64,000 bases of DNA from Methylobacterium sp. NMS14P (GTDB lineage: Bacteria > Pseudomonadota > Alphaproteobacteria > Rhizobiales > Beijerinckiaceae), in contig NZ_CP087106.1 in the NCBI RefSeq assembly GCF_028583545.1, positions 310,001-374,000 of the forward strand, given 5' to 3'. Shown here one piece after another: positions 1 to 9,322 of the stretch (positions within the stretch are counted from its first letter, which is position 1; each line of letters starts with the position of its first letter). The translations under genes were made by a program, and so were the position numbers. The notes under the pieces were generated by a model. It did not search any database. It was not told where the DNA came from and was given only the letters and a program-made list of their open reading frames with translations.

Positions 1-2
1 TC

Positions 3-1538
3 GGGTCGGGCGACCTCGGCGAGGACCGCTTCGGCGCGCTGCGCCGGGCGCGGGCCGCGATCGCGGACGTGCTCACCGACGTCAACGCCGTGCTCGACCG
101 GGCGCTCTCGGGCACCGAGGCGGCGCCGGCGTTCGGAACCTCGGCCGGAGCCGCGACGGGCACCAAGCGGATCGTCGCGATCACCTCCTGCCCCACGGGA
201 ATCGCCCACACCTTCATGGCGGCCGAAGGCCTGCAGGCGGCGGCCGAGGCCCTGGGCCACACGATCCGCGTGGAGACGCAGGGGTCGGTCGGTGCCCGCG
301 ACACCCTGACGGACGCCGAGATCGCCGCCGCCGACATCGTGCTGATCGCCGCTGATACCGGGGTCGACCGGGCGCGGTTCGCCGGCAAGCGGGTCTACGC
401 GACCAACACCAAGGCGGCGATCCGCGATGGCAAGAGCCTGATCGGCACCGCTCTGGCCGAGGCGCAGCTGCAGGCGGCCGTCGGCGACGCCGAGGCCGCG
501 GCGCGGCCGGAGGCGGCCGAACGGAAGGCCGGCGCCTACAAGCACCTGATGACCGGCGTCTCGTTCATGCTGCCGTTCGTGGTGGCGGGCGGCCTGCTCA
601 TCGCCCTGGCCTTCGCGGTCGGCGGGATCGACGCCATGGCGCCGGGCCGCGCGGGGACGCTCGGCTACGCCCTGGGGGAGATCGGCGCCAAAGCGGCGTT
701 CGCGCTGATCGTCCCGGCGCTCGCCGGCTACATCGCCTACTCGATCGCCGACAGGCCCGGGATCGCGCCCGGCATGATCGGCGGCATGCTGGCGGCCAAC
801 CTTCAGGCGGGCTTCCTCGGCGGCATCGCGGCCGGGTTCATCGCCGGCTACAGCGCCCGCTTCCTCAACGCGCATATCCGGCTGCCCAAGACCCTCGAGG
901 GCCTGAAGCCGGTCCTGATCCTGCCGCTCCTCGCCACCGCGATCACCGGTCTCCTGATGATCTACGTGGTCGGCGTGCCGGTCGCGGCGGTGCTGGCGGC
1001 GCTCACGATCTGGCTGAAAGGCATGCAGGGGGCGAGCGCCCTGGTGCTAGGCCTGATCCTCGGCGGCATGATGGCGGTCGACATGGGCGGCCCGATCAAC
1101 AAGGCCGCCTACGCCTCGGCGGCGGCCCTGCTGTCTTCCGGCGTCGACGCGCCGATGGCCGCGGTGATGCTCGGCGGGATGACGCCGCCGCTGGGCCTCG
1201 CTCTGGCGACCCGCCTGTTTCCGGCCCGCTTCACCGGGCCCGAGCGCGAGGCCGGAGGCGCGGCCGCCGTCCTCGGCGCGGCCTTCATCACCGAGGGCGC
1301 GATCCCGTTCGCGGCGGCCGACCCGCTCCGGGTGATCCCGTCGCTGGTCGCGGGCTCCGCGGTGGCGGGCGCCGTGGCGCTCACCCTCGGCGTGACCCTG
1401 AAGGTGCCGCATGGCGGCCTGTTCGTCCTGCCGATCCCGAACGCCGTGACGAACCTGCCGGGCGCCGTGCTGGCCCTCGTCGCCGGCACGCTGGTCACCG
1501 CCCTCGCGGTCGGCCTCCTCAAAAAGCGCCCGGCCTGA
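3..1538 (+). CDS. fruA: Fructose-specific PTS EIIBC component, 5'-truncated by window edge
   Basis: Inner-membrane fructose permease that phosphorylates the sugar during uptake. The frame is open from base 3, so the true start lies outside the window; a GTG at 69 is only an internal codon. About 30 residues after that GTG is the EIIB phosphocysteine loop ([16 protein letters not shown]), where Cys receives phosphate from EIIA/HPr. From about residue 155 (counted from the GTG) to the end is a hydrophobic EIIC domain with many membrane segments and the [17 protein letters not shown] signature of the fructose family. FruA proteins are usually near 580 residues, so only the first EIIB-like repeat is likely missing. 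The porin gene starts 64 bases downstream and probably shares the transcript. Confidence 0.93.
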   Translation, partial: GSGDLGEDRFGALRRARAAIADVLTDVNAVLDRALSGTEAAPAFGTSAGAATGTKRIVAITSCPTGIAHTFMAAEGLQAAAEALGHTIRVETQGSVGARDTLTDAEIAAADIVLIAADTGVDRARFAGKRVYATNTKAAIRDGKSLIGTALAEAQLQAAVGDAEAAARPEAAERKAGAYKHLMTGVSFMLPFVVAGGLLIALAFAVGGIDAMAPGRAGTLGYALGEIGAKAAFALIVPALAGYIAYSIADRPGIAPGMIGGMLAANLQAGFLGGIAAGFIAGYSARFLNAHIRLPKTLEGLKPVLILPLLATAITGLLMIYVVGVPVAAVLAALTIWLKGMQGASALVLGLILGGMMAVDMGGPINKAAYASAAALLSSGVDAPMAAVMLGGMTPPLGLALATRLFPARFTGPEREAGGAAAVLGAAFITEGAIPFAAADPLRVIPSLVAGSAVAGAVALTLGVTLKVPHGGLFVLPIPNAVTNLPGAVLALVAGTLVTALAVGLLKKRPA

Positions 1539-1602
1539 GGCCCGGACCCGGAGCCGGCGACGATCGGGCCCGGACACCAGAGATCGTCACGGGGGATCCG
1601 AC

Positions 1603-3057
1603 ATGAGAGGTTTGGCGACGCGCGGCGCGCTGGCGCTCGGGTTGGTGCTCGCGCTGCCGCAGCCCGGATTTGGGCAGGAGGCCGCCACCGCCCTCGCGGC
1701 GACGGCGGTCGGCCCGGCGCTGCGGTCGGACGGACAGGGCTTCGGCGGGGCCGACAGCGCGGCCGGCGCCGCCGACACCCTCGGCCAGACCGCCACGCCG
1801 CCGACCCTGCCGCCGGGCACCCTCGACCTCGGCAACGGCCTGAGCGTCCTCGCCAACTATACGGGACAGGGGGCCATCAACCCGGTGGGCGGGATCCGGC
1901 AGGGCTCGGCCTGGGCCGGGCAGGTCTTCTTCGGCATCGACGGGGACCTGCAGCGCCTCGCCGGAATCGACGACGCCTCGTTCCACGTGGCGGTGACGAA
2001 CCGGCACGGGCGCAGCCTGTCGAACGACGTCATCGGCAACAACACCAGCGTGCAGGAGATCTTCGGCGGCGGCCAGACCACGCGGCTGACGCTCCTCTCC
2101 TACCAGCAGAAGCTGTTCGACAACCGCCTCGACATCGAGGTCGGCCGGCTGGTCGCCAACATCGCCTTCCTGAACTCGCCGATCTACTGCAACTTCGAGT
2201 CCAATTCGGCCTGCGGCAACCCGACCTTCGTCTTTAAGACCTCGAACTTCACCTTCTGGCCCGTCTCCAGCTGGGGGGCGCACGCCAAGGCGTGGGTCAC
2301 CGATACGGTCTTCTTCCACGTCGGCGCCTACGAGGTGAACCCGCTGCACCAGCAGCCGGGCGATAACGGCCTCGACTTCTTCCTGAAGGGCGCCACCGGC
2401 GCGATCGTGCCGTTCGAGCTCGGCTACTCGACCGCACCGGCCAACGACGCGCTGCCGCGCAATTACGGGATCGGCGGCTGGTACGACGCCTCGGATTACG
2501 CCGACCCGGCGCAGGACGTGACCGGGCGCCCCGCGGTGCTCACCGGCCTGCCGGCGATGACCCGGTTCGGCCGGTCGGGCGTCTACGCACGGTTCGACCA
2601 GATGGTGTGGCGTCCGGATCCCACCGCGATCCAGGGCCTGACGCTGTTCGGCGTCGCGATGGCCGGGACCTCGGGCCGGCTCGTCGAGGACTACTTCTTG
2701 GAGCTCGGGGCCCTGCAGACCGGCACCTTCACGGACCGGCCCTTCGACACGGTCGGCTTCGTCATCAACACGCAGGCCTTCAGCCGGCTCGCCGTGTCCA
2801 ACATCGCGATGGCGCAGAGCGCGATGGGCCTGGTCCGCAAGACTCCGACCCAGCAGGTGATGATGGAGCTGAACTACGGGATCCAGATCAATCCGGCGAT
2901 CCGATTGACGCCGAACCTCCAGTACATCGTCGATCCGGACAGGACGCGGTTCCCGTTCTACCGGAGGAACATTCCGGACGCCCTTGTATTCGGCGTCAAG
3001 CTGTCGGTCGATCTCTTCACCCTCGCGGGGCTCGCGCGCGGACCCGGCAGCCTGTGA
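1603..3057 (+). CDS. OprB-family carbohydrate-selective porin
   Basis: Outer-membrane beta-barrel that admits sugars to the periplasm. The 484-residue product begins with a clear signal peptide (MRGLATRGALALGLVLALP, cleavage near GFGQ), followed by a beta-rich body typical of OprB porins: GQVFFGIDGDLQRLAG, repeated aromatic-ended strands, and a C-terminal half with the PTQQVMMELNYGIQINPAIRLTPNLQYIVDP strand pair split across two turns. The start ATG follows a GGGGGATCC-type ribosome site. Position just after the fructose PTS gene suggests that it supplies the same sugar across the outer membrane; substrate is inferred from context only. It converges on the cyclase gene at 3086 with 28 bases between them. 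Confidence 0.88.
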   Translation: MRGLATRGALALGLVLALPQPGFGQEAATALAATAVGPALRSDGQGFGGADSAAGAADTLGQTATPPTLPPGTLDLGNGLSVLANYTGQGAINPVGGIRQGSAWAGQVFFGIDGDLQRLAGIDDASFHVAVTNRHGRSLSNDVIGNNTSVQEIFGGGQTTRLTLLSYQQKLFDNRLDIEVGRLVANIAFLNSPIYCNFESNSACGNPTFVFKTSNFTFWPVSSWGAHAKAWVTDTVFFHVGAYEVNPLHQQPGDNGLDFFLKGATGAIVPFELGYSTAPANDALPRNYGIGGWYDASDYADPAQDVTGRPAVLTGLPAMTRFGRSGVYARFDQMVWRPDPTAIQGLTLFGVAMAGTSGRLVEDYFLELGALQTGTFTDRPFDTVGFVINTQAFSRLAVSNIAMAQSAMGLVRKTPTQQVMMELNYGIQINPAIRLTPNLQYIVDPDRTRFPFYRRNIPDALVFGVKLSVDLFTLAGLARGPGSL

Positions 3058-3085
3058 GCGCCCGCTGCCGCGCTCGGACCAATCC

Positions 3086-4702
3086 TCAGCCGGCCGCGGT
3101 CGGCCGAGTACCGGCCTCCGCGGGGGAGCCGGTCATCCGGCGGTCAACGGCGGCGAGAGTGTCGAGCAGGCGCTTCCGGAGCCGCGCCGCGCCCTCCAGC
3201 TCCAGAGCGTCGACGTCGACGTAGAAGTCGATCCCCCGGGCGTGCTCGGAGAAGATGGTCTCCGGCGCCTCGGCGGTGAGGTCGCCCTCGATCGCGTAGG
3301 GGACGACCTCGCGGCTGATGCCCTTCATGCGGATCGGCTCCTGCGGGCTCGCCTGGACGATGTCGCTCACCAGCGCGTAGGTCTCGTAGCTCAGGGTGAT
3401 GCCGCCCGGGACCGCGGCCGCCTGCAGGCGGGCGGCGAGGTTCGCCTCCGCGCCGATGATCGTGTAGTCCATCCGCTCGTCGCTGCCGAAGTTGCCGACG
3501 TTGCAGTAGCCCGTGTTGATGCCGATCCGGGCCTGGAATGGGCGCTCGATGCCGGATCGCCGCCAGCGGGCATTGAGCTGGCCGAGGCGCTTCTGCATCT
3601 CGATCGCCATGCGGACGCAGGCCTGCGCGTCCTCCCGGACGCCCCGGCTCTCCGGATCGCCGAAGAAGACCAGCATCGCGTCGCCGATATACTTGTCCAC
3701 CGTGCCGCCGTGCTTGACCGCGATGGCGGTCATCTCGGTCAGGTACTCGTTCAGGAGCGCGGTCAGCTCCTCGGGCTGCAGGCGCTCCGTGGTAGCGGTG
3801 AAGTCCTTGATGTCGGAGAAGAAGATCGTGAGCTTCTTGCGCTCGGTCGCCACCGACACGTCCCGCTCGCCGCTGAAGATGCTCTTGTAGACCTGGGGCG
3901 AGATGTACTTGGCGATCTGCACTGAGACCGACGCCAGGAACCCGTTCGACTCAGTCAGCTCGCGGTTCATCCGGTCGATGAGACGGGACTGGCGGGCCTG
4001 CAGCAGCAGGAAGGTGGTGCCGGCGAGCGCCGCCAGGATGAAGTAGCCGAGCAAGTACTTGAAGGCGAAGACGTTGGCGGCGATCGGCTGGTGCAGGACG
4101 ATCTCCTGGATGCCGCGGACGTCGCCGACCTTCCAGTCCGTCTTCGGGCTCAGGGGATGGGTGTTGTGGCAGCGCACGCAGGCGGATTCCATGCGGATCG
4201 GCGCCGCGATGAGGACCTGCCGGTCGACGATCGAGCCCGTCGTCTCGCGCACGAAGCCGGTCTGGGGGTGGGCCCGAAGGTCCGCCAGGGCCTGGATCTC
4301 GAACGCGTCGAGATCGTGCGGCTTGCGGTCCTTGAACGGGAGGTCGGAGACGAAACGATACTTCACCGCGCCGTCCCCGCCGCTGATCCGCTCGCCGAGC
4401 TCCAGGGAGAGCGTCGCGGGGATCGGGATGGCGTTCGGCACGCCCTTGTAATCGTGGCGCGTCTCGACCCGGCCGGTCGCGGTGTTGACCGCCTGGACGA
4501 CGTCGCTGGCGTAGAAGCTGCGCATCTGGTCGATGATCCGGCCGGTCTCGATCGCCTGCGTGGCGAGCATGCGCTCGGACAGGCCGCGCAGGTCGAGCCA
4601 TACCGCGACCGGCAGCCCGGCCAGGCCGAACAGGATCGCCGCCACGAGGAGTGGCCCCATGAACCGTTGCTGGCGCGCGACCGACTCGTCAAAACTCGAC
4701 AT
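3086..4702 (-). CDS. Membrane class III adenylate/guanylate cyclase with DUF3365 heme-c sensor
   Basis: Predicted sensor cyclase making cAMP or cGMP. The 538-residue protein has a membrane segment near residues 16-36, a periplasmic DUF3365-like (Tll0287-like) domain that ends in a CVRCHNTHP motif (CxxCH c-type heme attachment, near Cys175), a second membrane segment near 215-235, a short linker and a class III catalytic domain from about 289. Both metal-binding Asp motifs are present (FFSDIKDFT, then DKYIGDAMLVFFG), as is the GAEANLAARLQ helix. ATG at 4702 is chosen over an adjacent GTG one codon earlier. A heme outside the membrane suggests redox or gas sensing coupled to cyclic-nucleotide output; nucleotide specificity cannot be read here. 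Confidence 0.88.
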   Translation of the reverse strand: MSSFDESVARQQRFMGPLLVAAILFGLAGLPVAVWLDLRGLSERMLATQAIETGRIIDQMRSFYASDVVQAVNTATGRVETRHDYKGVPNAIPIPATLSLELGERISGGDGAVKYRFVSDLPFKDRKPHDLDAFEIQALADLRAHPQTGFVRETTGSIVDRQVLIAAPIRMESACVRCHNTHPLSPKTDWKVGDVRGIQEIVLHQPIAANVFAFKYLLGYFILAALAGTTFLLLQARQSRLIDRMNRELTESNGFLASVSVQIAKYISPQVYKSIFSGERDVSVATERKKLTIFFSDIKDFTATTERLQPEELTALLNEYLTEMTAIAVKHGGTVDKYIGDAMLVFFGDPESRGVREDAQACVRMAIEMQKRLGQLNARWRRSGIERPFQARIGINTGYCNVGNFGSDERMDYTIIGAEANLAARLQAAAVPGGITLSYETYALVSDIVQASPQEPIRMKGISREVVPYAIEGDLTAEAPETIFSEHARGIDFYVDVDALELEGAARLRKRLLDTLAAVDRRMTGSPAEAGTRPTAAG

Positions 4703-5098
4703 CACCCACGACCCCGAGGCACCAGGACACGGCCCCTATGCTTGGGCCCTTCCCTATACAGACAATCCGCTGCCGAGAAGCGTTGACTTTCCGACCGCGA
4801 CGCGAACCGTGGCATCAATGCAGTGTCTGCACGAGGTCGACTCCACGAAGTCAATCAACCGTAAGATGTCGTGGCGTACGCAGGCTCTCACGACGGGTCC
4901 CGAGACCTCGCGCAAGGCCGATCGCCGCCGGCTCGGCGCATCGCCCACCGGTTCGCTCAGACCGTTCCGGGCCCTCCCGCCCGTGGATTCCGAGCACGGC
5001 CGGTATCGTCGACGCCTCGACAGTCTGATTCCGATCGTGCGACCGTGGGATCGGACAGGGAGCTGCGCCGATCCAGGGTCGACCCCGGGGAGAATGCG
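4703..5098. other. Divergent intergenic region, no gene recognised
   Basis: This 396-base gap separates the leftward cyclase from the rightward FAD monooxygenase and should hold both promoters. A TTGAC-like element lies near 4785 but no convincing paired -10 was found. Reading frames that run through it give arginine/proline-rich sequence without domain features, so extending the monooxygenase upstream of its ATG at 5099 is not justified. Confidence 0.6.
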
Positions 5099-6697
5099 AT
5101 GGCGGATGTTCTGATCGTCGGGGCCGGTCCGGTCGGCCTGACACTCGCCTGCGAATTCGCTCGGCACGGGGCGCGCTGCCGGATCGTCGACGGCGCGGCG
5201 CAGCCTTCGCCCTATTGCCGCGCGATCGGGGTCACCCCGCGCACCCTCGAGGTCTGGGACGACATGGGCCTCGCCCGCGAGATGATCGACGCGGGTCTCT
5301 GGCTGACAGGCCTGCGCACGATTCTTCACGGCCAGCCGCCGGTCGACGCAATCGGTCCGCCCCTGGCCTTGCCCTACGCGTCGCTCGGGCTGCCCCAGTA
5401 CGAGACTGAGCGCGTCCTGACCCGCCACCTGGAGCGCTTCGGCGTGCGGGTCGAGCGCGCCCTGCGCCTGACTGCCCTGGAACAGGACGACGCCGGTGTC
5501 CGCGTGCGATTGCAGGATGCCGACGGAGGGGTCGCGGAGGCGGGCTTCCGCTACGTCGTCGGCTGCGACGGCGCCCACAGCACGGTCCGGCGCCAGCTCG
5601 GCGTCGCGTTCGAGGGCGAGGCCTATCCCTGGCCGTTCATGCTCGGCGACGTGCAGATCGCTTGGGACGTCCCTTACGGCACGGCGGTTCGGGCCCTGCG
5701 CCTGAACGAGGACGCCCCGCCCGACATGTTCATCGCCATCCCGCTCCCCGAGCCGGGCCGCTACCGCGTCTCGATGCTCGCGCCGCCCCGCTTGGTGCCG
5801 GCGGGCGGCTCGGACCACGGCATCCAGGCCGAGCTCGAGGGCCCGTCGCTGGCCGACCTGCAGACCGTGGCCGACGATCTACTGCCGGGCGGTTCGCGCC
5901 TGTCGGACCTGCGCTGGTCGTCGGTCTACCGCATCAGCATGCGTCTCGCCGCCGCCTATCGGCGCGGCCGCGGCTTCCTGGCGGGCGATGCCGCCCACAT
6001 CCACCCGCCGACCGGCGGCCAGGGCATGAATACCGGGATCCAGGACGCCTACAATCTGGCCTGGAAGCTGGCCCTGGTCCTCCGGGACGCGAGCCCCGAG
6101 GCTCTCCTCGACAGCTACGAGGGGGAGCGGCGCCCGGTGGGCGCGGACGTGCTCGCACGCACCCACAAGGCGAGCGAGCGATACGGTCGGGAGCGCGGCG
6201 GCGCGCCGGACCGCCTCGCCGACACGCAGGTTCTCGTCAGCTACCGGAACACGGCCTGGATCGCCGACGACGGGGCGGGGCCAAATGAGGCCGGCCCGAG
6301 GGCCGGAGACCGGGCGCCCGACGTGACCGGGCTGGTCCGCGACGGCCTCGGCTTCCCGACGCGGCTCTTCGATGTCTTCCGCGGCACCGAGCACGTCCTC
6401 CTCATCCACGCCCCGGCGGCGGACGCTGCGGCCGACCCCGATCTGCCGCTCTGGGCCCGGCAGCACCGTTCCCACCTTCGTGTCGCCGTCATCGGCGGCG
6501 AGGCGGCCGCGGCGGCTATCCCGGGCGTGACGACGCTCTCGGATCCGACGGGGACCTTCGGTCAGGCTTACGGCGCGGGGACCATGGCCTGCCTGATCCG
6601 GCCGGACGGGCATCTCGCTTGGCGCGGCCGGACGTGGCGCGAGCCCGGCCTGCACGCGCATCTCCGACGGCAATTCCCGTCGGCCTTCACGCAATGA
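5099..6697 (+). CDS. FAD-dependent aromatic-ring hydroxylase family monooxygenase
   Basis: Flavoprotein monooxygenase of the PheA/TfdB/MhpA type (PF01494), expected to hydroxylate an aromatic or polyketide-like substrate with NAD(P)H and oxygen. Residues 5-15 give the dinucleotide-binding GAGPVGL loop, the central VVGCDGAHSTVRR is the DG motif, and the FLAGDAAHIHPPTGGQGMN stretch is the second FAD-contacting GD motif, followed by the NTGIQDAYNLAWKLA helix. The C-terminal 120 or so residues form a thioredoxin-like domain usual in the phenol hydroxylase branch. The 532-residue length is typical. ATG at 5099 follows GGGGAGAATGCG and begins at the FAD motif. No neighbouring gene identifies the substrate. 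Confidence 0.9.
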   Translation: MADVLIVGAGPVGLTLACEFARHGARCRIVDGAAQPSPYCRAIGVTPRTLEVWDDMGLAREMIDAGLWLTGLRTILHGQPPVDAIGPPLALPYASLGLPQYETERVLTRHLERFGVRVERALRLTALEQDDAGVRVRLQDADGGVAEAGFRYVVGCDGAHSTVRRQLGVAFEGEAYPWPFMLGDVQIAWDVPYGTAVRALRLNEDAPPDMFIAIPLPEPGRYRVSMLAPPRLVPAGGSDHGIQAELEGPSLADLQTVADDLLPGGSRLSDLRWSSVYRISMRLAAAYRRGRGFLAGDAAHIHPPTGGQGMNTGIQDAYNLAWKLALVLRDASPEALLDSYEGERRPVGADVLARTHKASERYGRERGGAPDRLADTQVLVSYRNTAWIADDGAGPNEAGPRAGDRAPDVTGLVRDGLGFPTRLFDVFRGTEHVLLIHAPAADAAADPDLPLWARQHRSHLRVAVIGGEAAAAAIPGVTTLSDPTGTFGQAYGAGTMACLIRPDGHLAWRGRTWREPGLHAHLRRQFPSAFTQ

Positions 6698-6772
6698 GGG
6701 TGTGCAGCTGCCGGCGTCCGACCGGCAGCACCACCGATCGTCCATGAGACAACCTCATCGACGCGCCCGCGT

Positions 6773-7477
6773 TCACGCTTCCGGCCCGCGCTCCCCGCCG
6801 GCGACGCGCTTCGACCAATCCTCGACCGCACCGGTCCGCAAGCGCCGGCACAGGAGCAGGCGCCAGCTCTCCGCCAGTTCCGGAAGCGCGCTCGCGACCT
6901 GCAGCTCCGACCGGTTGCGCGTGTCGACGTAGAGGAGATGGATCAGGCGCGCGAGCGACCAGTCCGGCCGCGGACGCGCGCGGAGCTCGATCCTGTCGCC
7001 AGGCTCGGCGATGCCCGCCTCGAGGACCCGCCAGTACCAGCCCGTCCGCCCCGTTCTCTGCACGGCCAGCGCCATCCCGGTTCGTTCGAAGCGCCGGTCG
7101 AGTTTGAAGCAGGGCTGGCGCCCCTGGCTGACCTGCAGGAGCGCGGAGCCGAAACGCGCGATGTCGCCGATGCAGACGTCCCGCTCCGTCCAGGCCGTCG
7201 TCGCGAGATTCTCGCCGAAGGCGCCCGGTGCGGAGAGCAGCGGATGATCGCCGATCTCGGAGGCCCAGGCGGCGTAATGGTCCCGCGGATACTGGTGGAG
7301 CGCCTTCTCGGGGCCGCCATGGTAGCGAAGGTCGGCCTGGGCGTCGCCCACGAGACCGGTCGCCGTGATCCGCCAGGGCCCGGGCACGGGACGCTTGTCG
7401 ATGCCGCTCGGCGGACCGCCCGACCCGAGCGGGGCAACCGGTCCGACGAGGACCAGGGGGAGAACCTGCGCCGTCAT
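6773..7477 (-). CDS. MOSC domain protein, YiiM-like
   Basis: Cytoplasmic MOSC-domain protein of 234 residues, related to E. coli YiiM, a family that carries sulfur or molybdenum-cofactor ligands on a conserved Cys; YiiM itself reduces N-hydroxylated compounds. Visible family features are TGLVGDAQADLRYHGGPEKALHQYP near residues 40-65 (read as two adjacent motifs), AFGENLATT, and the conserved Cys in QGRQPCFKLDRRF. The ATG at 7477 overlaps the stop of the upstream thioredoxin-like gene by four bases (ATGA), pointing to translational coupling. It is the last gene of the MarR-led operon, so a redox or detoxification role is the natural inference. Confidence 0.88.
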   Translation of the reverse strand: MTAQVLPLVLVGPVAPLGSGGPPSGIDKRPVPGPWRITATGLVGDAQADLRYHGGPEKALHQYPRDHYAAWASEIGDHPLLSAPGAFGENLATTAWTERDVCIGDIARFGSALLQVSQGRQPCFKLDRRFERTGMALAVQRTGRTGWYWRVLEAGIAEPGDRIELRARPRPDWSLARLIHLLYVDTRNRSELQVASALPELAESWRLLLCRRLRTGAVEDWSKRVAGGERGPEA

Positions 7478-8022
7478 GGCCGCGGTTCCTCCGGGAGCCG
7501 GCAGCCGGATTCGTCGCATCTGTCCGCAGCCGGTTCCCCGCGCAGCGATGCCTTGCCCCGTGCGGCGATCAGCGAACCCACCAAGATCCCGAGCGCGAGG
7601 TCGTCGACCTGCCCGAAGGCGTGTTCGCGGACCAGCCCATCGCGGTCGATGACGATCGTGGTCGGCGTTCCGCGCATGCCGTAGCGCCGCATCGTCTGCG
7701 GGATCGGACCGTCCTCGCCGCGGCGGTCGACGGCGATCGGCAGTGTCATACGGTACTCGTGGATGAAGGCCTCGAGGGCTACCTCCGTCATGGCGGCGTG
7801 GTGCTCGAAGACCGCGTGCAGGCCGATCACCGCGACCGCGCCGTTTCCTGCAAACATCCGGTGCAGCTTCTCGGCCTGCGGCGTGCCGTGGGCCACGCAG
7901 CCCGGGCACAGCATCTGGAACGCGTGCAGCACGACGACCGTGCCGCGCAGCGCCGCGAGCGTGGGCGGCGCGGTCGTGTTGAACCACCGAGCGGTCGCGA
8001 GTTCCGGGGCCAGGATGGTCAT
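7474..8022 (-). CDS. Thioredoxin-fold redoxin with CPGC active site
   Basis: A 182-residue TlpA/peroxiredoxin-like protein. The active-site motif is LCPGC at residues 38-42 within VVLHAFQMLCPGCVAHG, followed by the GTPTTIVIDRDG cis-Pro region expected of a thioredoxin fold. No signal peptide is seen, so it is probably cytoplasmic. The last 20 residues hold an extra Cys pair (DRCDESGC), which may be an additional redox or metal site. The start ATG is preceded by GGAGGAGTTGC, a strong ribosome site. It overlaps the MOSC gene by four bases and lies 134 bases after the catalase-like gene, so it belongs to the same operon. Its electron partner is unknown. Confidence 0.87.
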   Translation of the reverse strand: MTILAPELATARWFNTTAPPTLAALRGTVVVLHAFQMLCPGCVAHGTPQAEKLHRMFAGNGAVAVIGLHAVFEHHAAMTEVALEAFIHEYRMTLPIAVDRRGEDGPIPQTMRRYGMRGTPTTIVIDRDGLVREHAFGQVDDLALGILVGSLIAARGKASLRGEPAADRCDESGCRLPEEPRP

Positions 8023-8156
8023 GCAACTCCTCCGCAGTTCCGGTCGTCGATGACGAGCGGCGCGCTGGATTCGGGGCGCGGGCCACGCCGCTCTCTGTCG
8101 AGGCGGAGCCCGCGGGTGTCGCGGCCGGGCGACATCGGCCGCCGGGCCGCGGAGGC

Positions 8157-9239
8157 TCAGGGGGTGCGAAGCCCGAACGAGATGCCGTAGGCGGTGCGGC
8201 GCGCCGCGAAGATCTCGTCCTTCGGTGCGTCGATGCCGTCGGCCAGCTGGCCCGGGTCGAAGATCCCCTGGTCGCAAGTCTCGTTCGGCTCGATGCCGGT
8301 CACGGCGATCGAGCCGAGGGTGACGGCCTTTCGATCGTCCTCGTTGGTCCAGCGCTGGGTGATGTCGCTGCCGAGATCGTCCCCCGGCTCGGCGAGCAGG
8401 GCCACGACGTCGAACGTCGCCGGACCCTTCGACAGCTGCTCGCGCAACGCGTCGGCCAGGAACTGTGCCGCCTTACCCTTCGCCTCCTCGTCGCTGACGA
8501 CGATCTCGCCGGCTCGAGGGACGATCTTGAACTTGAAGGGCACGGCACGACCGTCCGAGTTGATCCCCGTGAACGTATGCACGCCCCAGTAGACGAGGCC
8601 GGCATAGCTGCCCGGCAGGGGCCTACCGGCGACGAACGCCGCCTGGCGCGCCGTCTCCGGATTGGCCTTCGCGAAGGCCGCGATCGCCTCCGGATTCGGC
8701 TTCCCGTCGGGGCCAGGAACGCGGACCTGCAGGAAGGCGAGCATCTGGTCGAGGGTCCGCGCGAAATGCACAGGCGCGTTCTCGAACAGCAGATGGGTCT
8801 CGCCGCCGTCCGACAGGAGCTTGATCGAGAAGCCGCGTAGGACGGTCCTGGTCGTGTCCGGCACGGACGGGTTGCCGCCACCGACCGAGAACCGCCCGAC
8901 GACAGGCCAGGGCCGCGTGAAGCTGATCGACCGCGTCACCTGTCCGACATCGGCCGCGGGCGCGTAGGTGCCGCGCACGCACTGCCCTTTGGCGAAGGTC
9001 GGCCGCACGCCGGGCCGACTTCCGGCGACCGTCCTCAGAGCCTCCACGAGGCTCTGGGCCTCCGCGGCAATCGCCGCGGTCGGCAGTGCGAGGGGCGGGA
9101 CGAGCGTCCCGCCGAGGAGCGCGATCGCGATTGCCCTCGGCAAGGCCGGCGCCTTCCCGGGTCGGCGACCGCTCTTGTCGGAGCGCGGCAACACCGCGGT
9201 CTCGGTCGGGGGTGGATCGTCGAGGCGGGCATGTGCCAT
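8157..9239 (-). CDS. Catalase-fold heme protein, SrpA-like, distal His replaced by Phe
   Basis: A 360-residue member of the small catalase-related peroxidase family (SrpA-like). It has an exported N-terminus: a charged stretch, then a hydrophobic segment near residues 35-58 ending AIAAEA. The body shows RSISFTRPWPVVGRFSVGGGNP, RGFSIKL, and the C-terminal FDPGQLADGIDAPKDEIF plus ARRTAYGISF, where RxxxY supplies the proximal heme Tyr. The segment that normally reads NHAKG, with the catalytic distal His, reads TFAKG here (Phe82), so classic catalase chemistry is doubtful. ATG at 9239 follows GAAGGACGAGCCACC. It is the third gene of the MarR operon. Confidence 0.88.
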   Translation of the reverse strand: MAHARLDDPPPTETAVLPRSDKSGRRPGKAPALPRAIAIALLGGTLVPPLALPTAAIAAEAQSLVEALRTVAGSRPGVRPTFAKGQCVRGTYAPAADVGQVTRSISFTRPWPVVGRFSVGGGNPSVPDTTRTVLRGFSIKLLSDGGETHLLFENAPVHFARTLDQMLAFLQVRVPGPDGKPNPEAIAAFAKANPETARQAAFVAGRPLPGSYAGLVYWGVHTFTGINSDGRAVPFKFKIVPRAGEIVVSDEEAKGKAAQFLADALREQLSKGPATFDVVALLAEPGDDLGSDITQRWTNEDDRKAVTLGSIAVTGIEPNETCDQGIFDPGQLADGIDAPKDEIFAARRTAYGISFGLRTP

Positions 9240-9322
9240 GGTGGCTCGTCCTTCTCTGATGCTTGGAGTGGGTCTTCCGGCGGTTCGGCGATGGCAGTCG
9301 CCGAACCGCTTCTCGTCGCGTC

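Noticed and set aside
4871..5098. In-frame extension of the FAD monooxygenase by 76 codons
   Set aside because: The extension has no domain features and the ATG at 5099 has a ribosome site and begins directly at the FAD-binding motif.
7478..8086. Extension of the MOSC protein over the thioredoxin-like gene
   Set aside because: The extra residues are a frame shadow of the thioredoxin-like gene; the ATG at 7477 with four-base overlap fits the family start.
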